This document shows, one piece after another, positions 46,260 to 57,874 of a stretch of 64,000 bases of DNA. Positions within the stretch are counted from its first letter, which is position 1, and each line of letters starts with the position of its first letter. The translations under genes and the position numbers were made by a program. This stretch comes from Ancylostoma caninum (lineage: Eukaryota > Nematoda > Chromadorea > Rhabditida > Ancylostomatidae). The stretch lies in contig JBAJFG010000476.1 of NCBI GenBank assembly GCA_037903475.1, positions 806,001-870,000 on the forward strand, read 5' to 3'. A model generated the notes under the pieces. That model did no database searches. It was not told where the DNA came from and was given only the letters and a program-made list of their open reading frames with translations.

Positions 46260-46549
46260 TCATTCAACTCGCGGATAAGTAGGCAACGATAGCTGGATTG
46301 AAACAAAAGAGGACGAGAGAGCGAGTTTCCGGCAGAAGGACTCGAGAAGGTGACATCAGTATACGTGGAATTTGAGAAGGCGCGACCTCTTACCTGGTAA
46401 GATACAAATAATTCCGATAATATCGTGCTGAAGGCCCCAAATATAAGGCCAGTAACGGCGGTTCCTTTTAGGAGTGACATATGGTAACGAATATTGGGCG
46501 TTAACCCAAGTTCTTGCGTCCTTCTCCAGTTGTAGTCTTCCCCGCGCAT
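46260..46549 (-). CDS. 62 aa single-span membrane protein
   Basis: Exons 46394-46549 (52 codons from an ATG, with an in-frame stop upstream) and 46260-46292 (LSLPTYPRVE and stop), joined across a 101-bp intron (GTAAGAGG ... CAATCCAG). The N-terminal half is polar (MRGEDYNWRRTQELGLT); the C-terminal half is a hydrophobic span (LLKGTAVTGLIFGAFSTILS). It resembles small accessory membrane proteins in size, but no family is recognised. Its stop is about 55 bp upstream of the acceptor of the next minus-strand gene, suggesting the first cistron of an operon. Confidence 0.5.
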
Positions 46550-46599
46550 TTGATATGAGTAATAGATGATTCGAAGGCGCTACTCATGCTTTACAATAA

Positions 46600-47420
46600 C
46601 TTGGCCACCAATTCTTCCCAAGACAACAATTCCTTGAGTTTCAAGCCTATGAAATGGAATACTGAGTACATGACAAACACTAATAACGACACCGTCTTTT
46701 CATGGCATTTAGTTTAGATGTATAAAATTCAGATCAGGCTTGAATAGCCACAAAACTGCTCAAACGACCTTTGCAAAGAATGAGAGAGACGTTGCGCCCG
46801 GAACAACGTCTCATCGATTTCCAAGTTTGAGAAAGACACATCTGGTCACAGTATCGTTAGTAGAAAATGGAAATCTTCGCGAAATTCGCGGGATTTTTCT
46901 ATAGCTTTCTTTCCAGTGAAAATATTTCATATCAAGGGTTAGGTAGTGGACAACGTCCGGCATCGCTTCGTATCTTGGACACCTCACAGTTTTGCAGCTG
47001 TCCCCAAATATTTCAAATGATTCTTCAATTAGCTTGATCCCGCCCAGTGATGCGGCTCTGTTGTAGGGCCTTGATTGTCATTTGTTTGAAGTGATCTATA
47101 ATATTTGACTAACTACTGATATGATGTGACTAGCGCTTCTTTGGGACGCTAGACAGTGGGGTGGGCAGTCACTTGAGGTATGTGCAAAATCTTCACACGT
47201 GTGAAATGCTTGGAAATCAGCAAAAAAGCAAAACTAATCATCAGCTGAGCTCAAATACGAAATTCTCCTTGTGAGTTGCGTATACTCTACGGGTCTGACT
47301 CGCCAACGTTCTTCAAGTCTTCTCGCCATCCTAGCCTTGCTTGCAAATTCTTAATCCCGCACCTGCATGTAAAGCTAATTTCCGATGCACTGATAATACC
47401 TACTCCTTTTCGTCACATTT
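46600..47420. other. no feature recognised
   Basis: Likely promoter side of the 62 aa gene. No repeats, element ends or exons supported. Confidence 0.3.
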
Positions 47421-47429
47421 CTTACATGC

Positions 47430-47740
47430 CTATGGACCCGTTATGAACAGCCAACAGAGAGGAGGAAGAGGTGGTCGACCGAGACACGAATGAGCGCGTA
47501 GCGTACTACTCCACCGTAAGATGCATCTTGGCGTTTCCCCCACTACTGGGCCACGGCGGACCCTTTCTCCATCGATGGACCCGTACCCTGCTCTGTTCCC
47601 AGTGTTGGGCCATGGCGGACCCCTTCTCTATCCACGGACCCGTATCCTGCCGTTTTTCCATTATTGGACCACAGCGGACTCTTTCTCGATCGGTGGACAC
47701 CTATCATGACGTTTTTCTGGACTAAGGGGCCTCGGCTCAT
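47430..47740 (-). repeat. diverged minisatellite units of the HINE-like family
   Basis: Four units of about 58 bp with CGGACCCxTTCTC and TGGACCCGTA words, the reverse complement of GGGTCCA-type units in the main arrays but strongly diverged. Another single relic lies near 48830-48900. No head or hairpin tail seen. Confidence 0.5.
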
Positions 47741-47921
47741 CTGTCCGCAATCACTGCAGCCGCACTCTTTGCAAATTTCGAAAGTGATGGAACAAAGTTA
47801 GGAAATATTTAGAAAGTTTGATCAACTGCACAAGTTGCACAACTGGTTTCAAAAAATGTCATAACAGATTATGATGACGCTTTCTTCATTCTGTGTATTT
47901 GATTGTACTTCTTAAAAACAG

Positions 47922-48366
47922 ACGGATCCTCAAGCTGCATAACCCCCGAGGGACCTCAAAGAAAGGTGCGCAAGGAGCTTATCCCAAGTGAGGGCACCGA
48001 TTGAATCCTTCGATACATCCTCCTGGCATGCACACTTCTTTTCGAAGTGGTTACCGTCCACTGCTCCAATGTTGAGTGAAGTCAACAACAAAGCTCCAGC
48101 AGAGGGGCGACCCTGCTCCGTACATTGCTGCTACGCATCGTCAAGTCGTTATAAACACTGTCTCGCCTGGAGGGCTCGAGACCATTAGCCGCTGGTCCCG
48201 CCGCGAAATCCCGAATGCACCCCACTTCCACTACGTCTATGCACCCATGACGAAACATCGGCCGAATGCCCCATCAGCTTCGCATCCTCGCGAGGCACAG
48301 TCTATAACTGAGTCTCACGGCGAGCGCATGCGATCACGTGCTATTCCCCCTACGCCTGCGCTGTAG
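47922..48366 (+). CDS. possible 3' exons of an unidentified gene
   Basis: Exon 47922-47987 (GSSSCITPEGPQRKVRKELI) has a good acceptor (AAAAACAG) and donor (GTGAGG). Downstream, GC-richer DNA up to 48366 is open in two frames. One (ending 48188) continues in phase from an acceptor at about 48091 with PAEGRPCSVHCCYASSSRYK; the other runs to 48366 with THRQVVINTVSPGGLETISR and a proline-rich end. Only one can be right. Not recognised. Confidence 0.35.
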
Positions 48367-48399
48367 AAAATTTTGTTGCACTGCCATGATCTATATAAG

Positions 48400-49420
48400 A
48401 GGATCTCTGGAAATTCACTCTGGAATGTTCAGAAATCTCACTTTTTGGGGTATCTAAACACCACCATTGTCACTGTATCTATTCTTCGTATTCATACGCC
48501 TAGTTCGCATTCACTCGCCTGTACTATTATATTGTTATATTTTGGTTTTTCTAATGAACCGTGCAACTACGACTAGCGGACAACCACAACAGAGTCATAC
48601 TCTTAAAATTTTGCAGTACTAATAATTTACGTTTTGGAACCTTTTAAGCACATGAAATGAGTCAAGTGGATGATGGTAAGCAATTTGTGAAGATCAGAGA
48701 GCTTATAGTCCTGTAAAAAAGAAGAACACAATGAAGTGTCTATGTTTCGTCTCGAATCACTCCTAGACCCACTTATGCATCTGCTGGCGGTCGACTACAC
48801 GTCCAAATTTGCTCCACATCCACAATGATCAATCCATCGATGGACCCGTACATATATAGGTGCCTCCGCATTACTGACGCAGCCTTCTCCATCCGGGAGA
48901 AATATGTGTACTGTTTCCAACACTGTCGGACTTCGACTCAGCTGTCCTCTTTCGGTGTACCCACACACTTTGTAAATCTCGAGCCGTGGTATCTTTCGTC
49001 ATTGGAGGAAAGCAATGATGTTCTCTGAAAACGGAACTTCACCGTTCCGTTGCCACCCCTCTCATCTTCTGAATCTGCTATCTTGCAAGTGAAAATTCTC
49101 AAACATGGTGACGCAAAAATATCAGCCTAACGCTTAGTCGCTTCACAATTTCCTGGGTACTGTGCATGGGGAGCGTGCTCACCAAATAGGCAGTAGCCTC
49201 TAATATTTGAAGTTGTAGGGCTCGCCATGGCCTAAATTCGTTAAATTTGTGGATAGTAATAAAGCCAACGAAAAAATCCGGCGGAACTTTTGCACTGACC
49301 TAATGTATACTGAGAGCGCTTTAGAAAGGAGAGTCTTTAAGCCTGCGAAACCTGGAAAATGTAAAAAAAAACCCTCATATCAATTCAATTTCATTTTAAA
49401 TAGCTTAATTTAAAGGCATT
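48400..49420. other. no gene established
   Basis: A tiny possible first exon, ATGAGTCAAGTGGATGATG before GTAAGC (about 48657-48675), has a good start and donor context but no partner was found. Otherwise unassigned. Confidence 0.3.
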
Positions 49421-49429
49421 CACAAATAC

Positions 49430-49574
49430 AATGGTCGTCGATGGCGGTGGCCTATTCACGGCCCCGAAGAGGACGTCATCAGCATCTCAGCAGCAGAAGG
49501 CATTGGTTACGGGGCACGGATGGGCGGCGTCCTTCTCGACGCCGCAGATGGGTCGCCGCCACCGACGTCCACTA
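49430..49574. mobile_element. MITE family M1, short copy
   Basis: 145 bp after TA: left CAATGGTCGTCGATGGCGG and, inverted at the right, CCGCCACCGACGTCCACT. The interior is deleted relative to the 269-bp copy. Confidence 0.75.
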
Positions 49575-49589
49575 TAGCTATAGAGCATA

Positions 49590-52500
49590 GATCCAAACAG
49601 GAATCCTGATCTGCACATATCAAACTTACCACGGCAATTCCGAAACAGTTGTAGTAGAAAATTAAGTATTCAAAGTACTCATCGGCATTCGCTTAGCTCT
49701 AGCCCACATACAATCAGTTTACCGATACACACTTGTCGGAATTTTTGCGAGTCTTACTTTAACTGATAGGCTCTGTGTCTTGCAGATAGACTGAGAGATA
49801 GACTCTGTGTCTTGCACAGATAAATAATAAAAACTGATTGCATCTGAGCCAAGCAATGGAATTAATACTGTGAAAGCTTCCATTTCCTACTAGAACTCTA
49901 CCGGATTTACCGTGATTAATTTAACACATAATGGGTCATACGACCCACCGGTTTGTCGTATGGGAAGTTCTTAAATACTTGGAGTGGTTCTTGTCAATGT
50001 AGCCTTACAATGTTTTGATAGCAAAGAAAGGTATGACATTAACTATTATTCTGTTTCAACGTACAATATGATAGTGGTCATGTCCAACTCTTCCGCAAAG
50101 CTATCATTTTTGAAAGTTAGGGCACTCTATACATTATCGGCCGTGAGGCGCGGGGTGGGGGATCGCGGACGCCAACTAGCTGTGGGATTCGACTTGTGTT
50201 AGGCTAGTGGCAGTTCGCACCATAAATGACATTTTTTGTCATTTCCAAACTCCTTGATTGGCAAAATTTTGAAGCTTGACTGGAATGTTACAGAATGCTA
50301 GTCCTGCTGCTGCATAAAGAAGCTCGCGCACTTTGAAGAACTTTAGAATACTTCCCTTCGCCTCACGCTCCTCTCGTTTGCTACTGCACTCCAGGTGTTT
50401 GCAAAATTTTAAATCTTGCAAAACCTGAAACTGAACTTCAAAAATGGGTGTAGAACGGAAAACAGATTTTGCAGAACAGTAGCTCCTGCAGCAGTTGGAC
50501 ATGACCACTATCTGATGATAAGATGAAGCAAAACTCAACATGGAGGATCTATTAATAATACTTGGAGTAGAACTCAGACATTCTCATTGTAAACAAAATG
50601 GGAGAAAATTCCCATATACAGTAGAGTGCCAACATGAACAAAGCGCGGAGCGATGTTCAAGAACACTGAATTAGCGACGTTCAAAAATCAGAGAGCCTCC
50701 TTAGCAAAGCAAGTGGGATCAAGCGATGGAGAGCAAAACAAGTTTTGTCTGAATTATCACCTGTTATATTGTAGGCGCGTCGAACCCACTCAGCAAAGCA
50801 TGCCTGAGTCGCTATGGACAAGTGTAGCATAGTTTTCTGTTTCATAAGATATTTGCATGAGATCAGCTGCGAGGGAGAAATCGAGCTGGTGGATGACACA
50901 CTGGTGAGAAACTTAAGGAGCATGCGTTTCTAATCTGAGTTTACTCTCTCACGTCGGATATTATGTCAGTGTAGCGTACAGATGACCTATTCACGGTGAA
51001 CTATCTATTGATCCCCGACGATTTGCTGAATTTAACGTGTGCACTCCGCAGTCCAACCGCTATCTCGCAGAGCTGAAGTGACCATTGCCTCTATGTTTGA
51101 TGGTTTTCATCATATCTGAGTGGTTTGACGCCTGTTTCAAAATAGCTACTCCAGCGCGCGTCGCGGTCGTGCTGCTGCGCTATACCAAGTCCGCAGATTC
51201 GGCAGCTTCATCGATGCTCACTCTATATTGCGGTCAGTAACAAAACCGCGTACATGAGAAAATGTTAATAAACCTCTAACGGTTTCATTTGAAGCCTCAT
51301 ATTAAACACATTTTTCTTTTTCTCAAGAAACTTTCATTTAGAAACGTGCTGGTTGACATAGTGCGTCGACACTAGTTCAATAAATGTGCATAAATCGACC
51401 ACTCCGACATCCCCACGCTAAGCGAAGGACATTTTGTAATTGTCTTCAGGACGTGTCGTAGTGACACGCGTTTCTACTGTTGAAGTGATGTTTTTCGACT
51501 GCGGTATCTCTGATAACTGTGCAGCACGAACAGAGCCCGAACGTCGCAATGGTTGGAGTAGAAACGCTAGCAGCAACTCCAGTTGCTGCCATCCTCATCA
51601 TTCAAAATGAATTCGATAATCAACACGTTGGGAAAACTCGATGACATTTCTTCACAAAACTATAAGTAAAAATTCGAGAGACGAACAATAAAAGGTTTGC
51701 TTTCGTAAAAAATACTTGACACGTTTGTATTCAGCGTGATAATCACGTAAAACATCTTCTCTCCCGTATTTAATGAAAAATGAAGAAAAAAGAATCATCA
51801 GGGTCAACGAATTAATAGATCGAGATCGTGGTGCAAATGCGTGTCATTTTCGTGAACAGGGTTTTGAAGAACCCCGTTAAACATGTCCTTACCGACCTCT
51901 GGGTAGAAATGGTGAAAGTCAAGGAAACATACTTCCATGCGGTTGTCATTTTCGTGTTCTTCTTATGTGAGAATTCCAGTAGACATGCTCTTATTGGCCA
52001 GAGTGCAAAAGGAGAAAAATTTCAAGAAGATCGATGTTATTGTTAAGCCAATTGATGGCTTCAGATGAAAAGTAAAAGCCTATAATCTTGGCTGGTGCTA
52101 AGAGGTCTGCATACAAAATTTGGTCCATACCTGTCCCTCCTCCGCGATTTCTATCTGGACTATGGAAACTCCACAAGCTTGGAAGTATATACTACAAGGG
52201 CACAAACGAATAATTATGCCTTCTGCTTTTTTATTTGTGATGCCTTAATCTCTTATGAATGATTGAAACGAAAAAAGAATTACGTGTGCAAAAAGCAAAA
52301 GGAAAAGACGTATTTGAAAGTTAAAGACGCATGTTAAGCAAGGTACCATTCAGGCACAATTTTGTGGAGAATCGATCAGCGCCAAGAAAATGAGCAAAGA
52401 AAGCCAACGAGGCATGCAATAACAGTGCACGCTTCAAAGCAGCCATGCATAGCTGAAAAAAGAAAACACAATACTCTTCTTATTCTATCTTCTTTTAGAA

Positions 52501-53310
52501 AAGCTTCATGTTCCCACTTATTTCTCATCCAGGTCAAATGTCAGACGGATTTCTGTTCTGCATACGGTATCACAGGGCTTCAATTGTTTAACATCATGGG
52601 CTGAGGGAACACACGCAGAAATTATCGTGCCCGAGGTATTCATCGTTTTACATACTTAGCAGCAGTCTCAAGAATTCTACGAATGTCGTTCTGCTGTAGA
52701 CATCAGGCCTGGTAATAATCCCCCCAAGTTCGTCACAGCATGTACGAGCCAAGGTCTTAACAGTTCGGAACGAGGTACGAACATTTCACGAGCTTGGCGT
52801 GAGAGTGTCAAGAGCTGGCAAACTAGCCTGCAAAACCGCTGTGCGACCAGGGGTTTGAACCTTGACATGCGCACTTTAATGGCGCGCACATCCTCCGCTC
52901 AATAGCACATTTTGTACCCAATACTCTGTATTGACCAACTAGATCATGGAGAGGGGCTTACTATATGTGCGCCTCGCAGTTGCTTACGGGAAGATCGGCT
53001 TATCGATCAGCGGGGCCGGTTAGCGGGATCATGAGGTCACAAGATTACTCGAACACTTGAACGACATTCCTTCTCCTGATTTCTTAATTATTCAAAACAG
53101 TGGTGGTAGTGGTGAGCAAAAATGATAAAAATTCGGGTTAAGGAACATTCAGCAAGTTTTGCTTCAGGTGCCTCAGCATTATCCATGCCTTAGAGATGAG
53201 AAGTGCTCTTGTAACTCCATTCACGTGCGTCAACATGTGTGCATGACGGCATAGTAATAGTGTCGGCTGCTCTCACGTGTACTCTAACATGTTCGATTCC
53301 TGTTGACAGA
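49590..53310. other. no gene established; few repeats
   Basis: Holds the half copy of MITE M2 (51506-51600) and a short inverted pair around ATAGTGGTCATGTCCAACT (about 50067 and 50500). A minus frame at 50239-50541 spans this pair and looks like repeat-derived sequence. No exon pair met the phase test. Confidence 0.3.
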
Positions 53311-53325
53311 AAGCCGTTACAGCGT

Positions 53326-53580
53326 TGTAGCGTTGCCTATGCTGAATAGTAGCACTTGTCTGCCACGCGGGACTTGTATTAACTTGTAAGGGCACACTTG
53401 TCCGCTAAGGTTTATTTCAACCGATCCCCCCATGGCGGGGGATACATCCTTATATACCACACTCATGAGTCATGAATCTCTTGATGAAAAACAAGATAAC
53501 CGATTAAATATAACAACATAACAAAGCTAGAGTAGCATCATGATTCTATCTACATAGTCGATTTCGTCGACTTGTCGACA
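53326..53580 (-). repeat. 3' LTR
   Basis: 255 bp, matching 54428-54682 base for base by eye. Contains a TATATACC box-like word and CATGGCGGGGG. Confidence 0.9.
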
Positions 53581-53600
53581 CTCCCGCCCACCGTAGATCT

Positions 53601-54497
53601 TCATCCATTCAGCTGCCTCCTGAGGTCCTCGATCCGGCGTCGTAGCGTGTTCCTTGCGTCCGGCACATTGCAAAGGGCGCGATGGTGGCCTCCATCATCC
53701 GGCATTAAATCCTCAACTATGGTGCCTCGAATTCTTTCGCAGTACCAGCATCGTCTCGGTTTGAACTTGCACTTGTCAGGTGGGCAGTGGTCGAGACAAT
53801 GTTTGCAGAGTCCTCCATGGCGTACGATATTGTACCGCTCATCGCCGTCTGTCACTTCTGGGCAAGAATCGGAATAATGTTGTCCAACTCTTCTGCAAAA
53901 GGCGCATTCCACAGAGCTGTCAACGCCTCGTGAGGATTCTCCAATTTTCCGGAATGGGAAATTTCGGAGGACATGTTCCATCTGCAGTAGATCTTCGCGC
54001 CATCTTCTGCGTCTCCACGTTTCGTCGTTTATCTCTTCGTTGTTGTCGTGCGCATCGTCCTCATCGCTCGAAATGTTTTCTAAGACGAGATCGTGGTCTT
54101 CGTCCATCGACTCGTCTTCGCTATATGTTTTCACTTCGTCGATCATTTGCTCGAAGTAATCCGGGTCGGACATCGGTTCATCCGGGTCTCTCCTCTGATT
54201 CTCATGATTGTAGTGATCTGCATCATGGTAGTAGTCGTCATACACTTGTTCGTGATTGGGAGAAACTTGTCGTAAGTGACATTCCTCAGTTCCCCTTTCA
54301 TAGTCAGAGCGCTCTTGTTGTCCACCGTGATGTTGCTCATACTTGTTGTCACAGTCGCTGTAGACTTGTTGCACGCGTCGTTCTTCGCATGCTACTTGGG
54401 TTCTTCGCATTCCCGGCCGATGCACCATGTAGCGTTGCCTATGCTGAATAGTAGCACTTGTCTGCCACGCGGGACTTGTATTAACTTGTAAGGGCAC
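53601..54497 (-). CDS. Gag-like zinc-knuckle protein
   Basis: The open frame of 298 codons ends 21 bp before the 3' LTR. The first 23 codons lie in the LTR; the ATG at 54428 is formed across the LTR/primer-site junction, and another lies at 54410. The middle is very acidic (SEDESMDEDHDLVLENISSD). The C-terminal half has a C-x2-C-x5-H-x4-C knuckle (ECAFCRRVGQHYSDSC) and a second cysteine cluster (CKHCLDHCPPDKCKF, CWYC), a pairing known from nematode BEL/Pao-type Gag proteins. It would bind element RNA in particles. Assignment to BEL/Pao is inference. Confidence 0.75.
   Translation of the reverse strand: MPLQVNTSPAWQTSATIQHRQRYMVHRPGMRRTQVACEERRVQQVYSDCDNKYEQHHGGQQERSDYERGTEECHLRQVSPNHEQVYDDYYHDADHYNHENQRRDPDEPMSDPDYFEQMIDEVKTYSEDESMDEDHDLVLENISSDEDDAHDNNEEINDETWRRRRWREDLLQMEHVLRNFPFRKIGESSRGVDSSVECAFCRRVGQHYSDSCPEVTDGDERYNIVRHGGLCKHCLDHCPPDKCKFKPRRCWYCERIRGTIVEDLMPDDGGHHRALCNVPDARNTLRRRIEDLRRQLNG
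54409..54427 (-). other. primer-binding site for tRNA-Gly
   Basis: The plus strand reads ATTCCCGGCCGATGCACCA, the 3' end of nematode tRNA-Gly(GCC) including CCA, so the element RNA can pair with 19 nt of that tRNA directly next to the 5' LTR. Confidence 0.8.
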
Positions 54498-54682
54498 ACT
54501 TGTCCGCTAAGGTTTATTTCAACCGATCCCCCCATGGCGGGGGATACATCCTTATATACCACACTCATGAGTCATGAATCTCTTGATGAAAAACAAGATA
54601 ACCGATTAAATATAACAACATAACAAAGCTAGAGTAGCATCATGATTCTATCTACATAGTCGATTTCGTCGACTTGTCGACA
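54428..54682 (-). repeat. 5' LTR
   Basis: Same as the 3' LTR. Positions 54462-54473 (plus strand CTGCCACGCGGG) equal the anticodon arm of tRNA-Gly(GCC). Confidence 0.9.
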
Positions 54683-54699
54683 ACAGCATTGAGTTCCTG

Positions 54700-55870
54700 C
54701 CCATATAGGTCCCAGCAACATAGCATCACACTCACGCAAAAAATACTTTACGGAGAGTGATGAGCTCGGTCGTGCACGAGGGTATGAACTTCGAGACACT
54801 CTACGTATCGCGGTTTCTGGCACAGGTTCGCAACACCTTTGCAACGCACAGCTCTCGCATGTATTAGCATGTGGTTCGGCGCGAACCTGGCGCGCCTTGT
54901 CTCGAGCCAGCCTCGTGACATCTTCGAAACATGTTGTGACATTATGAGGGGGATCACCACCAGCCTAACACCAGCGTTCAAGCATGATGAAATGAAGAAT
55001 GGAATGAATTGCTGCTTTCGTTTGCAATTACTCCTTCTTTATAAGGAAACTCGCTTTCACTTCCAGCTTATATAATACATCAAGACCGGGCAACTCGGGC
55101 ATCCTTTGCAAAAGAGTTGAACTGGTGGCAATAGAGGCTGCCTTTTTCGTAGTATTTACTTGACAAAATCGATCACTGCCTCCATTCCCAGTGTAGTGCT
55201 GGAACTAGCAAAATCTGTGAGTCCGTGAGAGCATAATTACAGTGGGTGTCGCATTTAACACATTGACGACAATGCACGTTTTCCTAAGCCACTACGGACT
55301 AACGCCGATTTGTGATTTATTGTCGAAGAGTTATCTGTAGAAAGCGCATGTTTGGTGCGCTAATAACAAATGTGAAGTTAGTTTTGTGCGCATTCCGGTG
55401 CAAAACGGACCCACAGGTTGTCCGTTATTTGTTGAGGCCTAGTTTCCGTGGGGAGCTTGTCTGCATTTACCAGGATTATTACTATGTTCGACCAATAATA
55501 TCTGCAGGGAAGCATCAGAGCTTCCACGTTAATTTGTTATAGTCAAATCATAGTTAATATTAATTGGCATTTTATGTGCGTGTGTGTGTGTGCAAGAGAA
55601 TCAGCCACTGTCGACAAAAACTACCGACACCATCGTGTTCAGCGCATCGAGTTATGTACAAAAAAGTTGCAAATTTTGATTTTTACCTTGATTTAAAGGT
55701 GTTTTGGGCCACCTTTGTCATGTTCAGACATCTTAATGGCCGACAGTTGTTTTCAACACGGTCGGAATGAGTGAGATAGGCCTATGATTACATGACCTAT
55801 AAAAGGAAAGAGAGGGGCAGGACAGTTTTATAACGAAGAGGAGGAACGAGGCGGACGAGGAATGACGCGG
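54700..55870. other. no gene established
   Basis: A TG microsatellite of about 10 repeats lies near 55576. A 76-codon plus frame (55312-55542) has no recognised motif. Confidence 0.3.
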
Positions 55871-55884
55871 ATGAGGATTAGGCC

Positions 55885-56253
55885 ACAGTGTATGTTAGAA
55901 GTGCGCCGGCGGTGTGATAAGGATCCTCCGGCGTCCAAAAGCGGGGGAACGCCTGGAGTCGGGTCCAAAGGTGTGATAAGGGTGTAACGGCGGCCAAAAG
56001 TGGTGAAACGCCTGGAGTCGGGTCCAAAGGTGTGATAAGGGTGTAACGGCGTCCAAAAGTGGTGAAACGCCTGGAGTCGGGTCCAACGGTGTGATAAGGG
56101 TGCGTGAAAGTGTGGAAGATGTCACGCACGGGTCCCCACCTGCGAGAGTAGTATGCCAGCGCTCAGTAGAAGGGAACACACACGTATGCGAGGCGAGCGA
56201 AGCGAGCCCAAAAGAAGCCTGGGAGTCCGGCGTTAGCCGGACAATCAGGCTGG
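55885..56253 (+). mobile_element. HINE-like element C, 3' part
   Basis: Three minisatellite units (GAACGCCTGGAGTCGGGTCC; GGTGTGATAAGGGTG), then GGCGAGCGAAGCGAGCCC and a double hairpin (outer GCCTG/CAGGC, inner GTCCGGC/GCCGGAC, loop GTTA) ending CTGG at 56253, then T. A CTATAAAAGG stretch before it resembles the region after the head of element B; the head itself is lost. Confidence 0.65.
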
Positions 56254-56259
56254 TGGTAA

Positions 56260-57860
56260 AACAAACCGCTAGTGATCAGAGTCGCAAAGAGAAAGTGTGT
56301 ACAAGCATGCACATTTAAAGGCAGCACTTAGGGAAATTCTCACTCCTAAAATGAGTCGCTTACCATGTAGCGGGCCGCTGGACAATCGCAACAGTAAGTT
56401 GAACACCGTGGACGGCCGCCTGCCTACGATGATACTGCCGTGGACGCATTTGCAGCTCTGGACATTAAGGTTTCGTCGGGCCAGCTGACGCCATTGACAG
56501 GGTGTGTGCATGTGGTTCAGGGAAGGTGAAATTCTTACCATTTGCAGGTTTTCGTGGCGGGACCTATCACGGAAGACTCGTCCACGCTGTGGACAAACAT
56601 GAAATGCCGGCATTATTTTCTGTTTTTCGCGTGTTTCACGCTACTTCATCGCTGTCAATGAGTTCATCGCTCCTAAAAACCCCGATATACCGCGGAATCT
56701 TCGCCTCAAAAATTTCCTTGAGTGCTGCCTTTCAATACACAAACGCGAGTTACGAATGGTTATGCCTCTATTATTGTGAAAAGATAGCGGGATGAAAAGT
56801 TCTCCTGACCGTTTGCTTTACTATGCTTTGTAATGCTGCTCTACACATTCTTTGTATTGGAGGATCGTTTTAATACTTTTCATGCGACTACGTAATTCAG
56901 CAGGTGGAAAACGTTTGTTACTGACAACGATTGGGTTGCCACTGTGTGTAGGTAAGTTTAGAAGGAAGATAACAAAAAAGATTGCAGAAAACTAAGGAAT
57001 TAGAGGTCTTGCTCCCAGATTGGCTGCCGCGTTGCTGAGCGAGACCACATATCATAACTGTGCCTTGTAAATATGCTTCAGATTTCGCTAGTTTGGCTCA
57101 ACATCAGATGTTCACACCAATTATGGCAAAGCTGGTTATGAAGTTCACTGTTGATCGTTGTTTTGCTTACTGCGGTTATGATATTTCGCAAAGGTTTCTA
57201 TGTGCGCTGGTATTCTGAAACATACGAAACATGTGTGATGCCTTCAAAACCAGCGAAATAGCTGCCTGCGCAATGTTTGCTCGGTGCTCTCTAATGAGGA
57301 CTCTTCCAATCACGTATTCTTCTTTGGCATCATACTCTTCCCTACATTTTTGTTCCTCTCCTCTGCTCCTAAGAGCCTCACTCTTCTGCTTTATAGGCCG
57401 AACTCTTTCGTTACTCCATCGAGTCGATAAAAAGACAAGGCATTTCCGGTGAATGTTCTTACTTTAATATACGCAAGCGGAGGGAGCGTTACGAGAAGTC
57501 TGAAGGCCCGGCTCGACGGCCACACTTATAATAAACTACGTGAACCGAGAACACTGTGAAATTAGGTCGGAAAGCAAATTGCTGGATAGTACGTGGAGGG
57601 TTGGCGCGAGTATATCTGGCTTCCTCTTTCTGGTAGAGCGTTGCTTCTTCCCATTTGCAAGAAAGTATTCCTCTTCTGAGTGGTCTTCGTTGAAGGGATA
57701 CGCCTAACAACCTTAGCTCATGTCAGAGTGAGCATCAATTGGTGGACAATTGAGCCAAGATGTCCTTTTCTTTTATCGGTCTTACACACTGTCGTTGTTC
57801 TAGCACTGACTTTGGCATCAGTGGTTTTAAGACGCACCAATTTTGGTGGATCGAATAAAA
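56260..57860. other. no gene established
   Basis: A short inverted pair (AAAGGCAGCACTTAGGGAAA near 56319; TTTCCTTGAGTGCTGCCTTT near 56714) may bound an old element. Several frames up to 114 codons show no recognised motif. Confidence 0.3.
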
Positions 57861-57874
57861 TTTAAAAAACAAGA

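Larger units (their letters stand above)
53326..54682 (-). mobile_element. gag-only LTR retrotransposon, minus orientation
   Basis: LTRs of 255 bp at 53326-53580 (3') and 54428-54682 (5') begin TGTAGCGTTGCC and end TTGTCGACA on the plus strand; I see no difference between them. The internal part is only 847 bp. Next to the 5' LTR is a tRNA-Gly primer-binding site; next to the 3' LTR the coding strand has a purine-rich GGTGGGCGGGAG. ACAGC follows the right LTR and occurs 2 bp before the left LTR, a possible target duplication. No protease, reverse transcriptase or integrase: it must depend on a helper. Confidence 0.9.

Noticed and set aside
52790..52870. GGGGTTTGAACCTTG resembling a tRNA B box
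   Set aside because: No A box at the right distance and no stems; treated as chance.
56318..56735. Short inverted pair around AAGGCAGCACT
   Set aside because: Only about 20 bp each with mismatches and no flanking duplication; too weak to call an element.
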